A DNA stretch of 64,000 nucleotides, taken from assembly GCF_003323735.1 (NCBI RefSeq), contig NZ_QOIM01000023.1, forward strand, positions 157,826-221,825, in the 5' to 3' direction. Positions within the stretch are counted from its first letter, which is position 1. Each line of letters opens with the position of its first letter. Of this stretch, positions 18,945 through 28,282 are shown piece after piece. The stretch is from Streptomyces reniochalinae (GTDB taxonomy: Bacteria > Actinomycetota > Actinomycetes > Streptomycetales > Streptomycetaceae). Under the pieces are notes generated by a model. That model did not search any database. It was not told the origin of the DNA and saw only the letters and a program-made list of their open reading frames with translations. Both the position numbers and the translations under genes were made by a program.

Positions 18945-21900
18945 ATGATCGACGACGGCGCGTACCTCCGTTTCCCGCACCTGCACAGCAACCTGCTCTG
19001 CTTCGTGGCCGAGGACGACCTGTGGCTCGCCCCGCTGCCCGGTGCGCAGGAGCCGTCCGGACGGGCGTGGCGGCTGACCGTCGACCGCACCCGCGTCGGA
19101 CATCCCCGTTTCTCCCCCGACGGGGAGCGCATCGCCTTCACCACCTGGCGCAGCCTCGACCCCGAGGTCCATCTGGTGCCGGTGGGCGGCGGCCCCGCGC
19201 GGCAGCTGACGTACTGGGGCGCCACCGACACGCGGGTCTGCGGCTGGACCCCCGAGGGCGACGTGCTGGCCGTGGCCTCGCACGGCGAACCGTTCGCGCA
19301 CCGCGCCTGGTCCTACCGCATTCCCGTCGAGGGCCCCGACGGGCCGCCCGCCGACCGTCCGGACGCCCCCTGCCCCGGCAGCAGACTGCCGTGGGGGCCG
19401 GTCTCGGACATCGCCGTCGCCGAGCAGGAGGGCGAGCGGCGCACGCTGCTGCTGACGGGCACGCCCCCGCACGAGCCCGCGAGCTGGAAGCGGTACCGGG
19501 GCGGCGCCACGGGGCGGATGTGGCTGCAAGGCGAGCGGCTGCTGCCCGCTCTCGAGGGACACCTGGACGCGGTGATGCTGGTCGGCGGGCGGGTCGCCTT
19601 CCTCTCCGACCACGAGGGCGTCGGCAACCTGTACTCCTGCCTCCCCGACGGTTCGGATCTGCGCCGCCACACCGACCACGACACCTTCTACGCCCGGCAC
19701 GCCGCCACCGACGGGCGGCGGGTCGTCTACCAGTGCGCGGGCGAGCTGTGGCTGGTCGACGACTTCGCGCGTACGGCGCGCCCGCACCGGCTCGATGTGC
19801 GGCTGGGCGGCCAGCGCGCCGGGCGGCGCCCCTACCAGGTGCCGGCGGGCGCGCACCTGGACGGGCTGGCCGTCGACCCCACGGGCCGGGCGAGCGCGGT
19901 GGCGGTGCGCGGCAGCATGTACTGGCTCACCCACCGCGACGGTCCTGCGCGGGCCATCTGCGACACCCCGGGGGTGCGGTCGCGGTTGCCCGAGATGCTG
20001 GGCGGCACCGGGCGGATCGCCTACGTCACGGACGCGGACGGCGAGGACGCCATCGAGATCGCCGACCTCCCCCGCGCCACCCGGCAGCGGCCCGCCTACC
20101 GGGTGGCCGGCGGGCAGCTCGGGCGGGTACTCGAACTGGTGGCCGCCCCCTCGGGGGAGCGGCTCGCCGTCGTCGCGCACGACGGGCGACTGCTGATCGT
20201 CGACGTCCCCGATCTCGACGAGGACAGGTCCGCGCCCGAGGCCACGATCACCGAGGTCGTTCGATCGCACAACGGTCCCGTGCACGACCCCGCCTTCTCC
20301 CCCGACTCGCGGTGGCTGGCCTGGGCGCACCCCGGGGTGGGCCGGTCCCTGTCCTGCATCAGACTGGCGAAGGTCGCCGACCCGCAGGGGCCGGAGGGGG
20401 AGCGCACGATCCTCGACGTCACGGACGGCCGGTTCGAGGACGAGCAGCCCGTCTTCACCCGGGACGGGCGCTACCTCGCCTTCCTGTCCTGGCGCGGCTT
20501 CGATCCGGTCTACGACGTGCACACGGGCGATCTCTCCTTCCCGCTGGGCTGCCGCCCCTACCTGGTGCCGCTCGCCTCGGCGACGCTCTCACCCTTCGCG
20601 CTCAGCCCGGAGGGCCGCCCCGCCGCCGGCGGACTCGACCCGCAGGACGCGGTGGGCGCCGGCGGGGAAGAGGAGGGGCCCGAGGTGACGGTTCTCGTGG
20701 AGGCGGAAGGTTTGGCGAACCGCGTGACGCCCTTCCCGGTGACCGCGTCCAAGTACACGGCGCTGTGCCCGGTGGCGGGCGGCGGGCTGATCTGGCTGCG
20801 GTTCCCCATCTCGGGCGCCCTGGGCGAGACGTTCGTCAACCCGGCCGACACCTCGGGCCGGCCCACGCTGGAGCACTTCGACCTGACCACCGCCAAGCGC
20901 ACCGAGTTGACCAGCGACATCGACTGGTTCGCGCTGAGCGGGGACGGCACCCGGCTGGTCGTGGCAGACGAGGGGATACTCCGCGTCGTCCCGGCCGGGC
21001 AGCAGGCCGACTCCGACAGCACCACCTACATCGACATGCGCCGCGTCCTCCACGACGTCGACCCGGCCGCCGAGTGGCGGCAGGCCTACGCAGAGGCCGG
21101 GCGGCTGATCCAGGCGTACTTCTGGGATCCCGGCATGAGCGGGGTCGACTGGGACGCCGTCCTCGACCAGTACCGCCCGCTGGTCGAACGCGTCGCCTCC
21201 CCTGACGAGTTCGCCGACCTGCTGCGCGAAGTTCTCGGCGAACTCGGCACCTCGCACGCCTACGTCACCCCCGCGCGGCGCGACGAGGGCCCGCCGCACT
21301 ACCAGCGGCCCATCGGTTTCCTCGGCGCCGATCTGATCCGCACCCCCGAGGGCGACTGGCAGATCGGCCGCATCCTGCCGGGCGACTCCTCCGACTCGCG
21401 CGCCCGCTCCCCGCTGGCCGCCTCACCCGTGCGCGAGGGCGCGCTGCTCACCCACGTCGACGCCCGCCCCGTCGACATCCACAGCGGTCCCGCGCCCCTG
21501 CTGGCCGCGGCGGGCGGCACCACCGTCGAGCTGACCCTGGAGCAGGCGGGCCCGCGCCGGGTCGCCGTCGTCCCGCTGATCGACGAACGCCCGTTGCGCT
21601 ACCAAGACTGGGTGGCCCGCCGCCGTGAGGTGGTCCGCGAGCTGAGCGGCGGGGAGTGCGGCTACCTGCACATCCCCGACATGGGCGGCTCAGGGTGGGC
21701 ACAGTTCAACCGCGACCTGCGCCTGGAGGTCTCCCGTCCCGCGCTGATCGTGGACGTGCGGGGCAACGCGGGCGGCCACATCAGCGAGCTCGTCCTGGAG
21801 AAGCTGACCCGCACCATCCTCGGCTGGGACCTCACCCGCAACGCCGAGCCCGTCTCGTACGCCAGCAACGCGCCGCGCGGGCCCGTGGTCGCGGTCGCCG

Positions 21901-22280
21901 ACGAGGCCACCGCCTCCGACGGCGACATGATCATCGCCGCGTTCCGGCAGCTCGGCCTCGGCCCCGTCGTCGGCGCCCGCACCTGGGGCGGCGTCGTCGG
22001 CATGACAGGGCGGCACCGGCTCGGCGACGGCACGGTGATCACCGTGCCCATGAACGCGGCCTGGTTCGAGGGCTTCGGGTGGTCGGTCGAGAACCGCGGC
22101 GTCGACCCCGACATCGAGGTCCTGCGGACGCCCCTGGACTGGGCCGAGGGGCGCAGTTCCGTCCTGGGGACCGCCGTGACCACCGCGCTCGACCTGCTGG
22201 AGCGGCACCCCGCACGCACGCCGCCCGGCTACGGGGACGTCCCCGACCGGTCGCGGCCGCCGTTGCCGCCCCGCCCCTGA
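18945..22280 (+). CDS. Tricorn protease homologue, S41-type serine protease
   Basis: A cytoplasmic protein of about 1111 aa in the Tricorn order: a beta-propeller region of PD40-like repeats (~1-680; phrases such as HPRFSPDGERIAF), a helical/PDZ part (~700-880), and the C-terminal S41 protease core. The catalytic His lies in LGTSHAYV (~772) and the Ser-Asp pair in DEATASDGDM (~990). Tricorn degrades short peptides released by the proteasome. The start is uncertain: ATGs at 18915, 18936 and 18945 are in frame. I chose the last, directly before IDDGAYLRFPHLH, where homology should begin; none has a well-spaced ribosome site. Confidence 0.92.
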   Translation: MIDDGAYLRFPHLHSNLLCFVAEDDLWLAPLPGAQEPSGRAWRLTVDRTRVGHPRFSPDGERIAFTTWRSLDPEVHLVPVGGGPARQLTYWGATDTRVCGWTPEGDVLAVASHGEPFAHRAWSYRIPVEGPDGPPADRPDAPCPGSRLPWGPVSDIAVAEQEGERRTLLLTGTPPHEPASWKRYRGGATGRMWLQGERLLPALEGHLDAVMLVGGRVAFLSDHEGVGNLYSCLPDGSDLRRHTDHDTFYARHAATDGRRVVYQCAGELWLVDDFARTARPHRLDVRLGGQRAGRRPYQVPAGAHLDGLAVDPTGRASAVAVRGSMYWLTHRDGPARAICDTPGVRSRLPEMLGGTGRIAYVTDADGEDAIEIADLPRATRQRPAYRVAGGQLGRVLELVAAPSGERLAVVAHDGRLLIVDVPDLDEDRSAPEATITEVVRSHNGPVHDPAFSPDSRWLAWAHPGVGRSLSCIRLAKVADPQGPEGERTILDVTDGRFEDEQPVFTRDGRYLAFLSWRGFDPVYDVHTGDLSFPLGCRPYLVPLASATLSPFALSPEGRPAAGGLDPQDAVGAGGEEEGPEVTVLVEAEGLANRVTPFPVTASKYTALCPVAGGGLIWLRFPISGALGETFVNPADTSGRPTLEHFDLTTAKRTELTSDIDWFALSGDGTRLVVADEGILRVVPAGQQADSDSTTYIDMRRVLHDVDPAAEWRQAYAEAGRLIQAYFWDPGMSGVDWDAVLDQYRPLVERVASPDEFADLLREVLGELGTSHAYVTPARRDEGPPHYQRPIGFLGADLIRTPEGDWQIGRILPGDSSDSRARSPLAASPVREGALLTHVDARPVDIHSGPAPLLAAAGGTTVELTLEQAGPRRVAVVPLIDERPLRYQDWVARRREVVRELSGGECGYLHIPDMGGSGWAQFNRDLRLEVSRPALIVDVRGNAGGHISELVLEKLTRTILGWDLTRNAEPVSYASNAPRGPVVAVADEATASDGDMIIAAFRQLGLGPVVGARTWGGVVGMTGRHRLGDGTVITVPMNAAWFEGFGWSVENRGVDPDIEVLRTPLDWAEGRSSVLGTAVTTALDLLERHPARTPPGYGDVPDRSRPPLPPRP

Positions 22281-22384
22281 GGGCCCCCGCGTCGACCCGC
22301 TACCCCTTTTGGCACGGAATGCACTATTCGCACCGGCGTGCGAAGGTGGAAGGAGCCCTTCAGGACAACACCGAAGGAGTACCG

Positions 22385-22573
22385 ATGGGCCTCGCAGACC
22401 AGTTCAAGGACAAGATGGAGCAGCTCCAGCACAAGGGCAAGGAGAAGAGCTCCGGCGAGAAGTCGTCCGGCGACCGCGGACAGCAGGTCCGCGAGAAGGG
22501 CGAGGAGATGAAGGACAAGGCGCAGGACCGGGCACAGGAGTGGCAGGACAAGCAGGACAAGGGCGACCGGTAA
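22385..22573 (+). CDS. Small highly charged protein (CsbD/stress-protein-like)
   Basis: The 62-aa product MGLADQFKDKMEQLQHKGKE... consists almost only of Lys, Glu, Asp, Gln, Gly and Arg, with no Cys or Trp before a late WQDK. It should be an extended amphipathic helix or disordered. GAAGGAG lies 5 bases before the ATG. The composition resembles CsbD-like and hydrophilin stress proteins of Streptomyces, but I see no firm family motif. It is a single gene ended by a strong hairpin. Confidence 0.75.
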   Translation: MGLADQFKDKMEQLQHKGKEKSSGEKSSGDRGQQVREKGEEMKDKAQDRAQEWQDKQDKGDR

Positions 22574-22600
22574 GCGCCAGTACCCCTTCCAGTGACGGGT

Positions 22601-22648
22601 GCGGCCGGGCCCCGGCCCCCGAAGAAGGCAGGCCCGGGGCCCGGCCGC
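22601..22648. terminator. Bidirectional terminator hairpin
   Basis: GCGGCCGGGCCCCGG (22601-22615) pairs exactly with CCGGGGCCCGGCCGC (22634-22648) over an 18-base loop, between the convergent small charged-protein gene and the SDR gene. Confidence 0.75.
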
Positions 22649-22666
22649 CCGTCGAAAAGGGCGGTT

Positions 22667-23557
22667 CTAGCGGGAGGCCCTGGACTTCTCGTCCGCCTCT
22701 CCCCCCGCCCCTACCAGGCCGGTGGCCACTCCGCCCGCCGCCTCGATCCGGCCCGCCACGGCCTTCATCTCGCGCTGCCCCAGCGGGCCCCCGATGACCG
22801 ATGCGAGATACCCGCGTATGCCCTGCATGCCGCGCAGCCACCACTGGCCGTACACGTGGGGCGAACGGCGCTCGATGCCGTCGACGAGGCGGTCGACGGC
22901 GGGCCCCAGCGGGTAGGTCTTGTTGGTGGGCCACGGCAGCCGCTGCCGCACGTCGCGCATCACGTCGTCGGCGTCGGCCCCGCGCACCATGTCGGTGTCG
23001 GTCCAGCTCAGATAGCCGACGCCGACGCCGACGCCCTTGTAGCCGACCTCGGCGCGCAGACTGTGCGCGAAGGCCTCGACGCCGGACTTCGAGGCGCAGT
23101 AGGCCGTCATCATCGGCGCGGGCGTGATGGCCGCGAGTGAGGCGATCTGGAGGAAGTAGCCGCGGGACTCCGCCAGTACGGGCAGGAAGGCGCGTCCCGT
23201 GACGGCGCCCCCGATGAGGTTCACCTCGATGACGCGGCGCCAGGAGACGGGGTCGGAGTCCATGAAGGGACCGCCGGTGGCGACCCCCGCGTTGGCGACG
23301 GCGATGTCCACCTTGCCGAAGCGGTCCTTGACCTCGCGGGCGACCTCGGCCATGGCCTCGTGGTCGGTGACGTCGGCGTGCCAGTGGGCGGATTCGGTGT
23401 GGAGGGACTCGCTGACCCGCTTCAGCTCGTCGGGCTCAAGACCGACGAGGGCGATCTTCGCGCCGCGTGCGGCCATCTTGCGGGCGAGCAACGCGCCCAC
23501 GCCGCGTGCCGCACCCGTGATGACGGCGACCTGTCCTTCGAGCCTGACCCGGGTCAT
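22667..23557 (-). CDS. SDR-family oxidoreductase
   Basis: This 296-aa short-chain dehydrogenase has the nucleotide-binding GAARGVGALLA (TGxxxGxG type), the ANAG motif in DIAVANAGVATGG, the catalytic Ser in LQIASLAAI and the YCASK Tyr/Lys pair. It interconverts an alcohol and a carbonyl with NAD(P). The C-terminal ~50 residues are an extension seen in SadH-like members. It is the last gene of a three-gene operon; its ATG overlaps the hydrolase stop (ATGA). Confidence 0.92.
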   Translation of the reverse strand: MTRVRLEGQVAVITGAARGVGALLARKMAARGAKIALVGLEPDELKRVSESLHTESAHWHADVTDHEAMAEVAREVKDRFGKVDIAVANAGVATGGPFMDSDPVSWRRVIEVNLIGGAVTGRAFLPVLAESRGYFLQIASLAAITPAPMMTAYCASKSGVEAFAHSLRAEVGYKGVGVGVGYLSWTDTDMVRGADADDVMRDVRQRLPWPTNKTYPLGPAVDRLVDGIERRSPHVYGQWWLRGMQGIRGYLASVIGGPLGQREMKAVAGRIEAAGGVATGLVGAGGEADEKSRASR

Positions 23558-24570
23558 GCGCTCTTCTCCTTCGTCGTGGCGGCACCGGCGCGCGTGGCGG
23601 CGTCCGCGGGGACGTCCGTGGCGTCGTCCGCGAGGGTGCCCGCAGGGGCGGTGAGGTGGTGGCTGACGAGCCCGGCGAGCACCTCGCTGACGGTCTCCGG
23701 CTCCTCCAGCGGCGTCATGTGCCCGCGCCGCTCCAGCCGGTGGACGCCCGTGCAGTCGGGCAGCAGCGCGGCCATCCGGTGGGCGTGCGGGAGGGGCGTG
23801 AGCCGGTCGTGGGTGCCGATGACGACGGCGGTGGGCGCGTCCAGGTGCGGCACCTTGGCCGACAGGTCGAGCCCGGCGAGCACGCCGCCCCACGCGGCCC
23901 GTACGCCCGTAGGGCAGGCGTGCACGATGCGCGCGGTCGCCTCGACGGTGGCGGGATCCGGCTGCGGGCCCAGCGTGCCGTACGCCAGGGCCTTGCGCGT
24001 CAGAGCGGTGACCGGGCCGAGGGGTGCGCTGGAGCCGAGCAGCGCGCGGTGGGCGTGGTGGCGCAACCGCTCGGAGCGGAACGGGATGACGCGGGCCTGT
24101 CCCGTCAGGTGCTGGGCACCGGTGCTGCACAGCATGAGCGCGGCGGCGTGCGTGCGCAGCTGTTCGCGGCCCGCCGCCGCCATGAGCGTCATGCCGCCCA
24201 TGGAGTGGCCGCCGATGACGGCCTTCTCACCCGGTGCGAGCGCAGCGTCGAGGACGGCGCACAGGTCGTCGGCGAGCATCGCGGTGCTGTAGACCGCGGG
24301 GGTCGCCGCGGCGGGGCTGCGGCCGTGCCCGCGCTGGTCGTAGACGACGACGCGGTGCCCCGTGGCGGTCAGTTCGCGGATGACCGGCGCCCAGAAAAGG
24401 GTCGAGCAGGTCCAGCCGTGGGAGAGGACGACCGCGGGGTCGCCGTCGCGGCCGTGCACCTCGACGGGGAAGACCACACCGTCCCCGGAGCGCGCGGTCA
24501 CCTCGCGCGCGGGCGTGGGCGGCGCGTAGCGTCCCGTGAGTCCGTCTGCCGTGGTGGTGGGGCGGCTCAT
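23554..24570 (-). CDS. Alpha/beta hydrolase
   Basis: The 338-aa protein has the oxyanion HG in LSHGWTCS, the nucleophile elbow GGHSMGGM (Ser ~130), an acid in the GTHDRLTPLP region, and the late catalytic His in RGHMTPLEEPE. It is an esterase or lipase-type enzyme; no signal peptide is present. It overlaps both neighbours by four bases (ATGA), so it is made together with a BVMO-like oxygenase and an SDR. Ester cleavage after Baeyer-Villiger oxidation is the natural inferred role. Confidence 0.9.
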   Translation of the reverse strand: MSRPTTTADGLTGRYAPPTPAREVTARSGDGVVFPVEVHGRDGDPAVVLSHGWTCSTLFWAPVIRELTATGHRVVVYDQRGHGRSPAAATPAVYSTAMLADDLCAVLDAALAPGEKAVIGGHSMGGMTLMAAAGREQLRTHAAALMLCSTGAQHLTGQARVIPFRSERLRHHAHRALLGSSAPLGPVTALTRKALAYGTLGPQPDPATVEATARIVHACPTGVRAAWGGVLAGLDLSAKVPHLDAPTAVVIGTHDRLTPLPHAHRMAALLPDCTGVHRLERRGHMTPLEEPETVSEVLAGLVSHHLTAPAGTLADDATDVPADAATRAGAATTKEKSA

Positions 24571-26180
24571 CGTGCGTCCTCCCGTGCGTGGGCCGGCATG
24601 TCCTCCGCCGTGTGGAAGGCGTGAGTGGCCGCCCCCCTGCCGACGCTTCCGGCGAGCAGCGGCGCCTTGCGGCGCGCGCCCGTCCTCCCCGCGCCGGACC
24701 GGCGCAGCACCTCGTACTCCTCCAGCCACACCTCCCGCGTGATCTTGCGGAACTCCGCCGTGGTGCCGGGCCATACGGCCACCGGGCGGCCCTGTGCGTC
24801 CAGGTACCAGCTGGTGCAGCCGGTCTCCCACACGCTGGAGCTGATGCGTTCGCGCAGCTTGGCGTTGTAGGTGTGCTGGGCGATGGGCCGCACGTCCAGT
24901 GCCGCCTTGTCGCCGCCGCCGAGGGTGTCGAGCTTGCGCAGGTAGTCGACCAGGTAGTTGAGCTGGGCCTCGATGATCAGGATCATCGAACTGGTGCCGA
25001 GACCCGTGTTCGGCCCGATGACGAACAGGAAGTTGGGGAAGCCCGTCGTGGTCGTCCCGCGCAGCGCGTTCATGCCGTCCTCGGCCCAGGACTCGGCCAG
25101 CGTCTCCCCGTCCGCGCCCTTGACGAGATCGGCGACCGGCATGTCGGAGACGTAGAAGCCGCTACAGAAGACGATCGCGTCGACCTCCGCCTCACGCCCG
25201 TCGGCGGAGACGAGCGTGTTGCCGCGGATCTCCTTGAGCCCGGAGTCGATGACCTGCGTGTTGGACTGCGCGAGCGCCGGGTAGTAGTCGTCGGACACGA
25301 GCGTGCGCTTGCAGCCGACGCGGTAGTCGGGCGTCAGCTTGCGGCGCAGCTCGGGGTCCTTGACCGCGCGCTTCATGTGCAGCGTGGAGACCTTCTCCAC
25401 GGCCGGCAGCAGTTTCGGGTACTTGGCGAAGACCTGGGTCTCCAGCTCGTGCACCCCCCACAGCGCGAGGCGGCGCAGCTTCTGGGTGGCCGGGAAGCGG
25501 GCGTGCAGCTTCTGCTCGGCCTTGGTGATGCGGCGGTCGTTGCGCGGCACCACCCAGGCGGGAGTGCGCTGGAAGACGGTCAGCTCGCCGACCACCGGCT
25601 GGATGGCGGGGATGATCTGGATGGCCGAGGCCCCGGTGCCGATGACCGCGACGCGCTTGCCCCGCAGGTCGTAGCCGTGGTCCCAGGTGGCCGAGTGGAA
25701 GACCTTCCCCTCGAAGGAGTCCAGGCCCGGGATGTCGGGCAGCTTGGGCTCGGAGAGCGGCCCCGTCGCCGAGACGACGACATCGGCGGTCAGCGCCCCC
25801 CGGGAGGTCTCCACCCGCCAGTGGAGCTCCTCCGCGTCCCAGGTCATCTGCTGGACCTCGGTGTCGAAACGGATGTGCTGGCGCAGCCCGAAGGTGTCGG
25901 CGACGCGCTCCAGGTAGGCGCGGATGTCCGGCTGGGGCGAGAAGCTGCGCGGCCACTCCGGGTTGGGCGCGAAGGAGAACGAGTACAGGTGCGAGGGGAT
26001 GTCGCACGCGCACCCGGGATACGTGTTGTCGTGCCAGGTACCGCCGACGGCCCCCCTGCGTTCCAGGAGGACGAAGTCCGTCACCCCTGCGCGGCGCAGC
26101 CGCACGGCGGCTCCCAGGCCGCCGAATCCGGTGCCGATCACCGCCACCCGTACGTGCTCCTGCTCGTCCTCGGCCGCCAT
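24567..26180 (-). CDS. Flavin monooxygenase, Baeyer-Villiger/MymA-like
   Basis: The 537-aa protein binds FAD by GTGFGGLGAAV (~residue 14) and NADPH by GTGASAIQIIP (~185). Between them FEGKVFHSATWD matches the type I Baeyer-Villiger/FMO fingerprint FxGxxxHxxxW, with Asp where many BVMOs have Pro. It should oxidise ketones to esters or hydroxylate N/S atoms. The ATG at 26180 (MAAEDEQEHVRVAVIG) is preferred over an ATG at 26207. It heads an operon with a hydrolase and an SDR, the same order as mymA-lipR-sadH in Mycobacterium tuberculosis. Confidence 0.92.
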   Translation of the reverse strand: MAAEDEQEHVRVAVIGTGFGGLGAAVRLRRAGVTDFVLLERRGAVGGTWHDNTYPGCACDIPSHLYSFSFAPNPEWPRSFSPQPDIRAYLERVADTFGLRQHIRFDTEVQQMTWDAEELHWRVETSRGALTADVVVSATGPLSEPKLPDIPGLDSFEGKVFHSATWDHGYDLRGKRVAVIGTGASAIQIIPAIQPVVGELTVFQRTPAWVVPRNDRRITKAEQKLHARFPATQKLRRLALWGVHELETQVFAKYPKLLPAVEKVSTLHMKRAVKDPELRRKLTPDYRVGCKRTLVSDDYYPALAQSNTQVIDSGLKEIRGNTLVSADGREAEVDAIVFCSGFYVSDMPVADLVKGADGETLAESWAEDGMNALRGTTTTGFPNFLFVIGPNTGLGTSSMILIIEAQLNYLVDYLRKLDTLGGGDKAALDVRPIAQHTYNAKLRERISSSVWETGCTSWYLDAQGRPVAVWPGTTAEFRKITREVWLEEYEVLRRSGAGRTGARRKAPLLAGSVGRGAATHAFHTAEDMPAHAREDAR

Positions 26181-26265
26181 GCCGCCGCCTCCCGAGGTCT
26201 GTCGCATCCGTGCGCTGAGCGCTGTGTGCCTGGTGCTGTGTGGTGCCGTTTGGCGCCTGCCGTAT

Positions 26266-26293
26266 GACCGTGCCAGTAATCACTGGCACGGTC
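26266..26293. promoter_or_regulatory. 28-bp palindrome between the BVMO operon and merR
   Basis: GACCGTGCCAGT (26266-26277) and ACTGGCACGGTC (26282-26293) are perfect complements around AATC. The site lies 86 bp before the monooxygenase start and about 105 bp before the merR start, which suits an operator of the divergent MerR regulator. Confidence 0.7.
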
Positions 26294-26398
26294 TGAGAGT
26301 AGAGCAGCCGCATACTCATGGGTAGGGGTCGAGGGCGAGAAAGTTACCGGCGGTCGCACCGGGTCGCCGGACGGCAGGCGCCGCCTAGGCTGTGGCAC

Positions 26399-27241
26399 GT
26401 GGCGAGCGCGAACGAGCAACACACGACGGACGAGCCGGGCAGCCGGAGCACGGACCCAGCGGACGGCGGATCCACCCCGCCCCAGCGGGAGTTCCGCGCC
26501 CACGAACTGGCAGCAGCGGCCGGCATCACCACCCGCACGCTTCGCTTCTACCGCGAACGCAAACTCCTCCCGCCGCCGCGCCGCGAGGGCCGCATCGCCT
26601 GGTACGACGCACACCACCTCGCCCGGCTGCGCAGCATCACCGCGCTGCTCTCACGCGGCCACACCCTCGGCGGGATCGCCGACCTGCTCGACGCCTTCGA
26701 GAAGGGCCGCGACGCCCGTTCCGCCGCCGAGGTCATGGGCCTCGACTCCGCCCTGGTCACCCCCTTCTCCGAGGAGACCCCCGTCCGCCTCACTCCGGAG
26801 GAACTCGCCGACTACTTCCAGGGCCAGGTGACCGTCGACAACCTGGCCGCCTCCCTGGACATCGGCTACGTCGCCATCGACGGCGACGAGTTCGTGCACA
26901 CCAGTCGGCGCCTGCTCGACGGGTCGGCGGAACTCGTCGCCAAAGGCATCCCCCTGGCCGACGTGCTGGAGGCGGGACGCGCACTGCGCGAGCACACCGA
27001 CGAGATCGCCGCCCTCTTCGCCCGCCTCTTCCGCACCCACCTGCTCCCCCGCCAGGAGAGCAGCGACCCGGCCGCCCTCAACGACCTCCTCACCCGTGTC
27101 GCCCCCACCGCCAGACAGATCGTCGAAGCCGAACTGGGCCTCGCCCTGGACCGCCGGGTGCGGGCAGAGCTGGAGGGGTGGCTGCGTGACAACCGCACGG
27201 AGCGGGAAGAGCACGACCGCGCGGACGGAGCCGAGGGCTAG
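26399..27241 (+). CDS. MerR-family transcriptional regulator
   Basis: A 280-aa protein: a ~30-residue disordered N-terminus, the MerR winged helix (FRAHELAAAAGITTRTLRFY, then RERKLLPPPRREGRIAWYDAHHLARL) and a long all-helical C-terminal part (~150 residues) without the Cys ligands of metal sensors, so it probably senses an organic ligand. TAGGCT (26386-26391) lies 7 bases before the GTG at 26399, indicating a leaderless mRNA. It is divergent from the BVMO operon and is its likely regulator. Confidence 0.9.
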   Translation: MASANEQHTTDEPGSRSTDPADGGSTPPQREFRAHELAAAAGITTRTLRFYRERKLLPPPRREGRIAWYDAHHLARLRSITALLSRGHTLGGIADLLDAFEKGRDARSAAEVMGLDSALVTPFSEETPVRLTPEELADYFQGQVTVDNLAASLDIGYVAIDGDEFVHTSRRLLDGSAELVAKGIPLADVLEAGRALREHTDEIAALFARLFRTHLLPRQESSDPAALNDLLTRVAPTARQIVEAELGLALDRRVRAELEGWLRDNRTEREEHDRADGAEG

Positions 27242-27356
27242 GTTCTTCCGTCCGGGAAGGGCTGGGCCCGTGGGCGGTAGGGGCGTCAGGGGCGTCTGGG
27301 ACGTCAGGGTTTCCGGGGCAACACGCGCATCCAGGGCGCCACGGGCATCGGAGACG

Positions 27357-28160
27357 TCAAGGGCCGAAGTCGACCGTCACCGGGGCGTGGTCGCTCCACC
27401 GCTCCGTGTGGGTGGCCGCACGCTCGACGTATGCCTTCAGCGCCCGCCCGGCCAGACCCGGCGTGGAGACGTGGTAGTCGATGCGCCAGCCCGTGTCGTT
27501 GTCGAAGGCCCGCCCCCGGTACGACCACCACGAGTAGGGCCCCGCCACCTCGGGGTGCAGCGAGCGGACCACGTCCGTGTAGCCACCGTCCTCGGGGTCG
27601 AACACCCGCGAGAGCCAGGACCGCTCCTCGGGCAGGAACCCCGAGTTCTTCTTGTTGCCGCGCCAGTTCTTCAAGTCGGCCTCCTGGTGCGCGATGTTCC
27701 AGTCACCGCAGACCAGCACCTCCCGCCCGGACGCCGCCGCCCGCTCCCTGAGAGCGCACAGGTAGGGCAGGAAAGCCGCCATGAAGCGTTCCTTCTCGTC
27801 CTGCCGCTCCGTACCGACCTCTCCGGAGGGCAGGTAGAGGCTGGCGACGGTCACGCCCGGCAGATCGACCTCCACATACCGGCCGGCGGCATCGAACTCG
27901 GAGACACCGAACCCCACCCTGACGGCGTCCGGCTCGCGCCGCGTGAGCAACGCCACACCCGACCGCCCCTTGGCCGACGAGGGCGCCCAGAACGCGTGCC
28001 ATCCCTCGGGGGCCCTGACCGCCTCCGGCAGCTGCTCGGGCTCCGCCCTGACCTCCTGGAGGCAGACGACGTCCGCTTCCGTGGCCGCCAGCCACTCCGC
28101 GTAGCCCTTCTTGGCCGCGGCCCGCAGCCCATTGACGTTGACCGTGCTCACCTTGCGCAA
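27357..28160 (-). CDS. xthA: Exodeoxyribonuclease III / AP endonuclease
   Basis: The 267-aa enzyme has the exonuclease III motifs NVNGLRAA, LQEVRA (metal Glu), GDWNIAHQEADLKN, IDYHVSTP and WSDHAPV. It repairs abasic sites and removes 3' blocks. I placed the start at TTG 28160 (MRKVSTVNVNG), with GGGGAG 6 bases before it; a GTG at 28151 is the alternative. No partner gene is coupled to it. Confidence 0.93.
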   Translation of the reverse strand: MRKVSTVNVNGLRAAAKKGYAEWLAATEADVVCLQEVRAEPEQLPEAVRAPEGWHAFWAPSSAKGRSGVALLTRREPDAVRVGFGVSEFDAAGRYVEVDLPGVTVASLYLPSGEVGTERQDEKERFMAAFLPYLCALRERAAASGREVLVCGDWNIAHQEADLKNWRGNKKNSGFLPEERSWLSRVFDPEDGGYTDVVRSLHPEVAGPYSWWSYRGRAFDNDTGWRIDYHVSTPGLAGRALKAYVERAATHTERWSDHAPVTVDFGP

Positions 28161-28282
28161 AACGTGCTCCCCGTGGACTCCCGGACTACCCGCACCCTAC
28201 GTGGCACGCCCCCGCTCCCCACGGGCCAGGAGCTCCGCCCGTGGCCGTCGACGCCCGCCGGTGTCCGCTTACGCTTTCCCGT

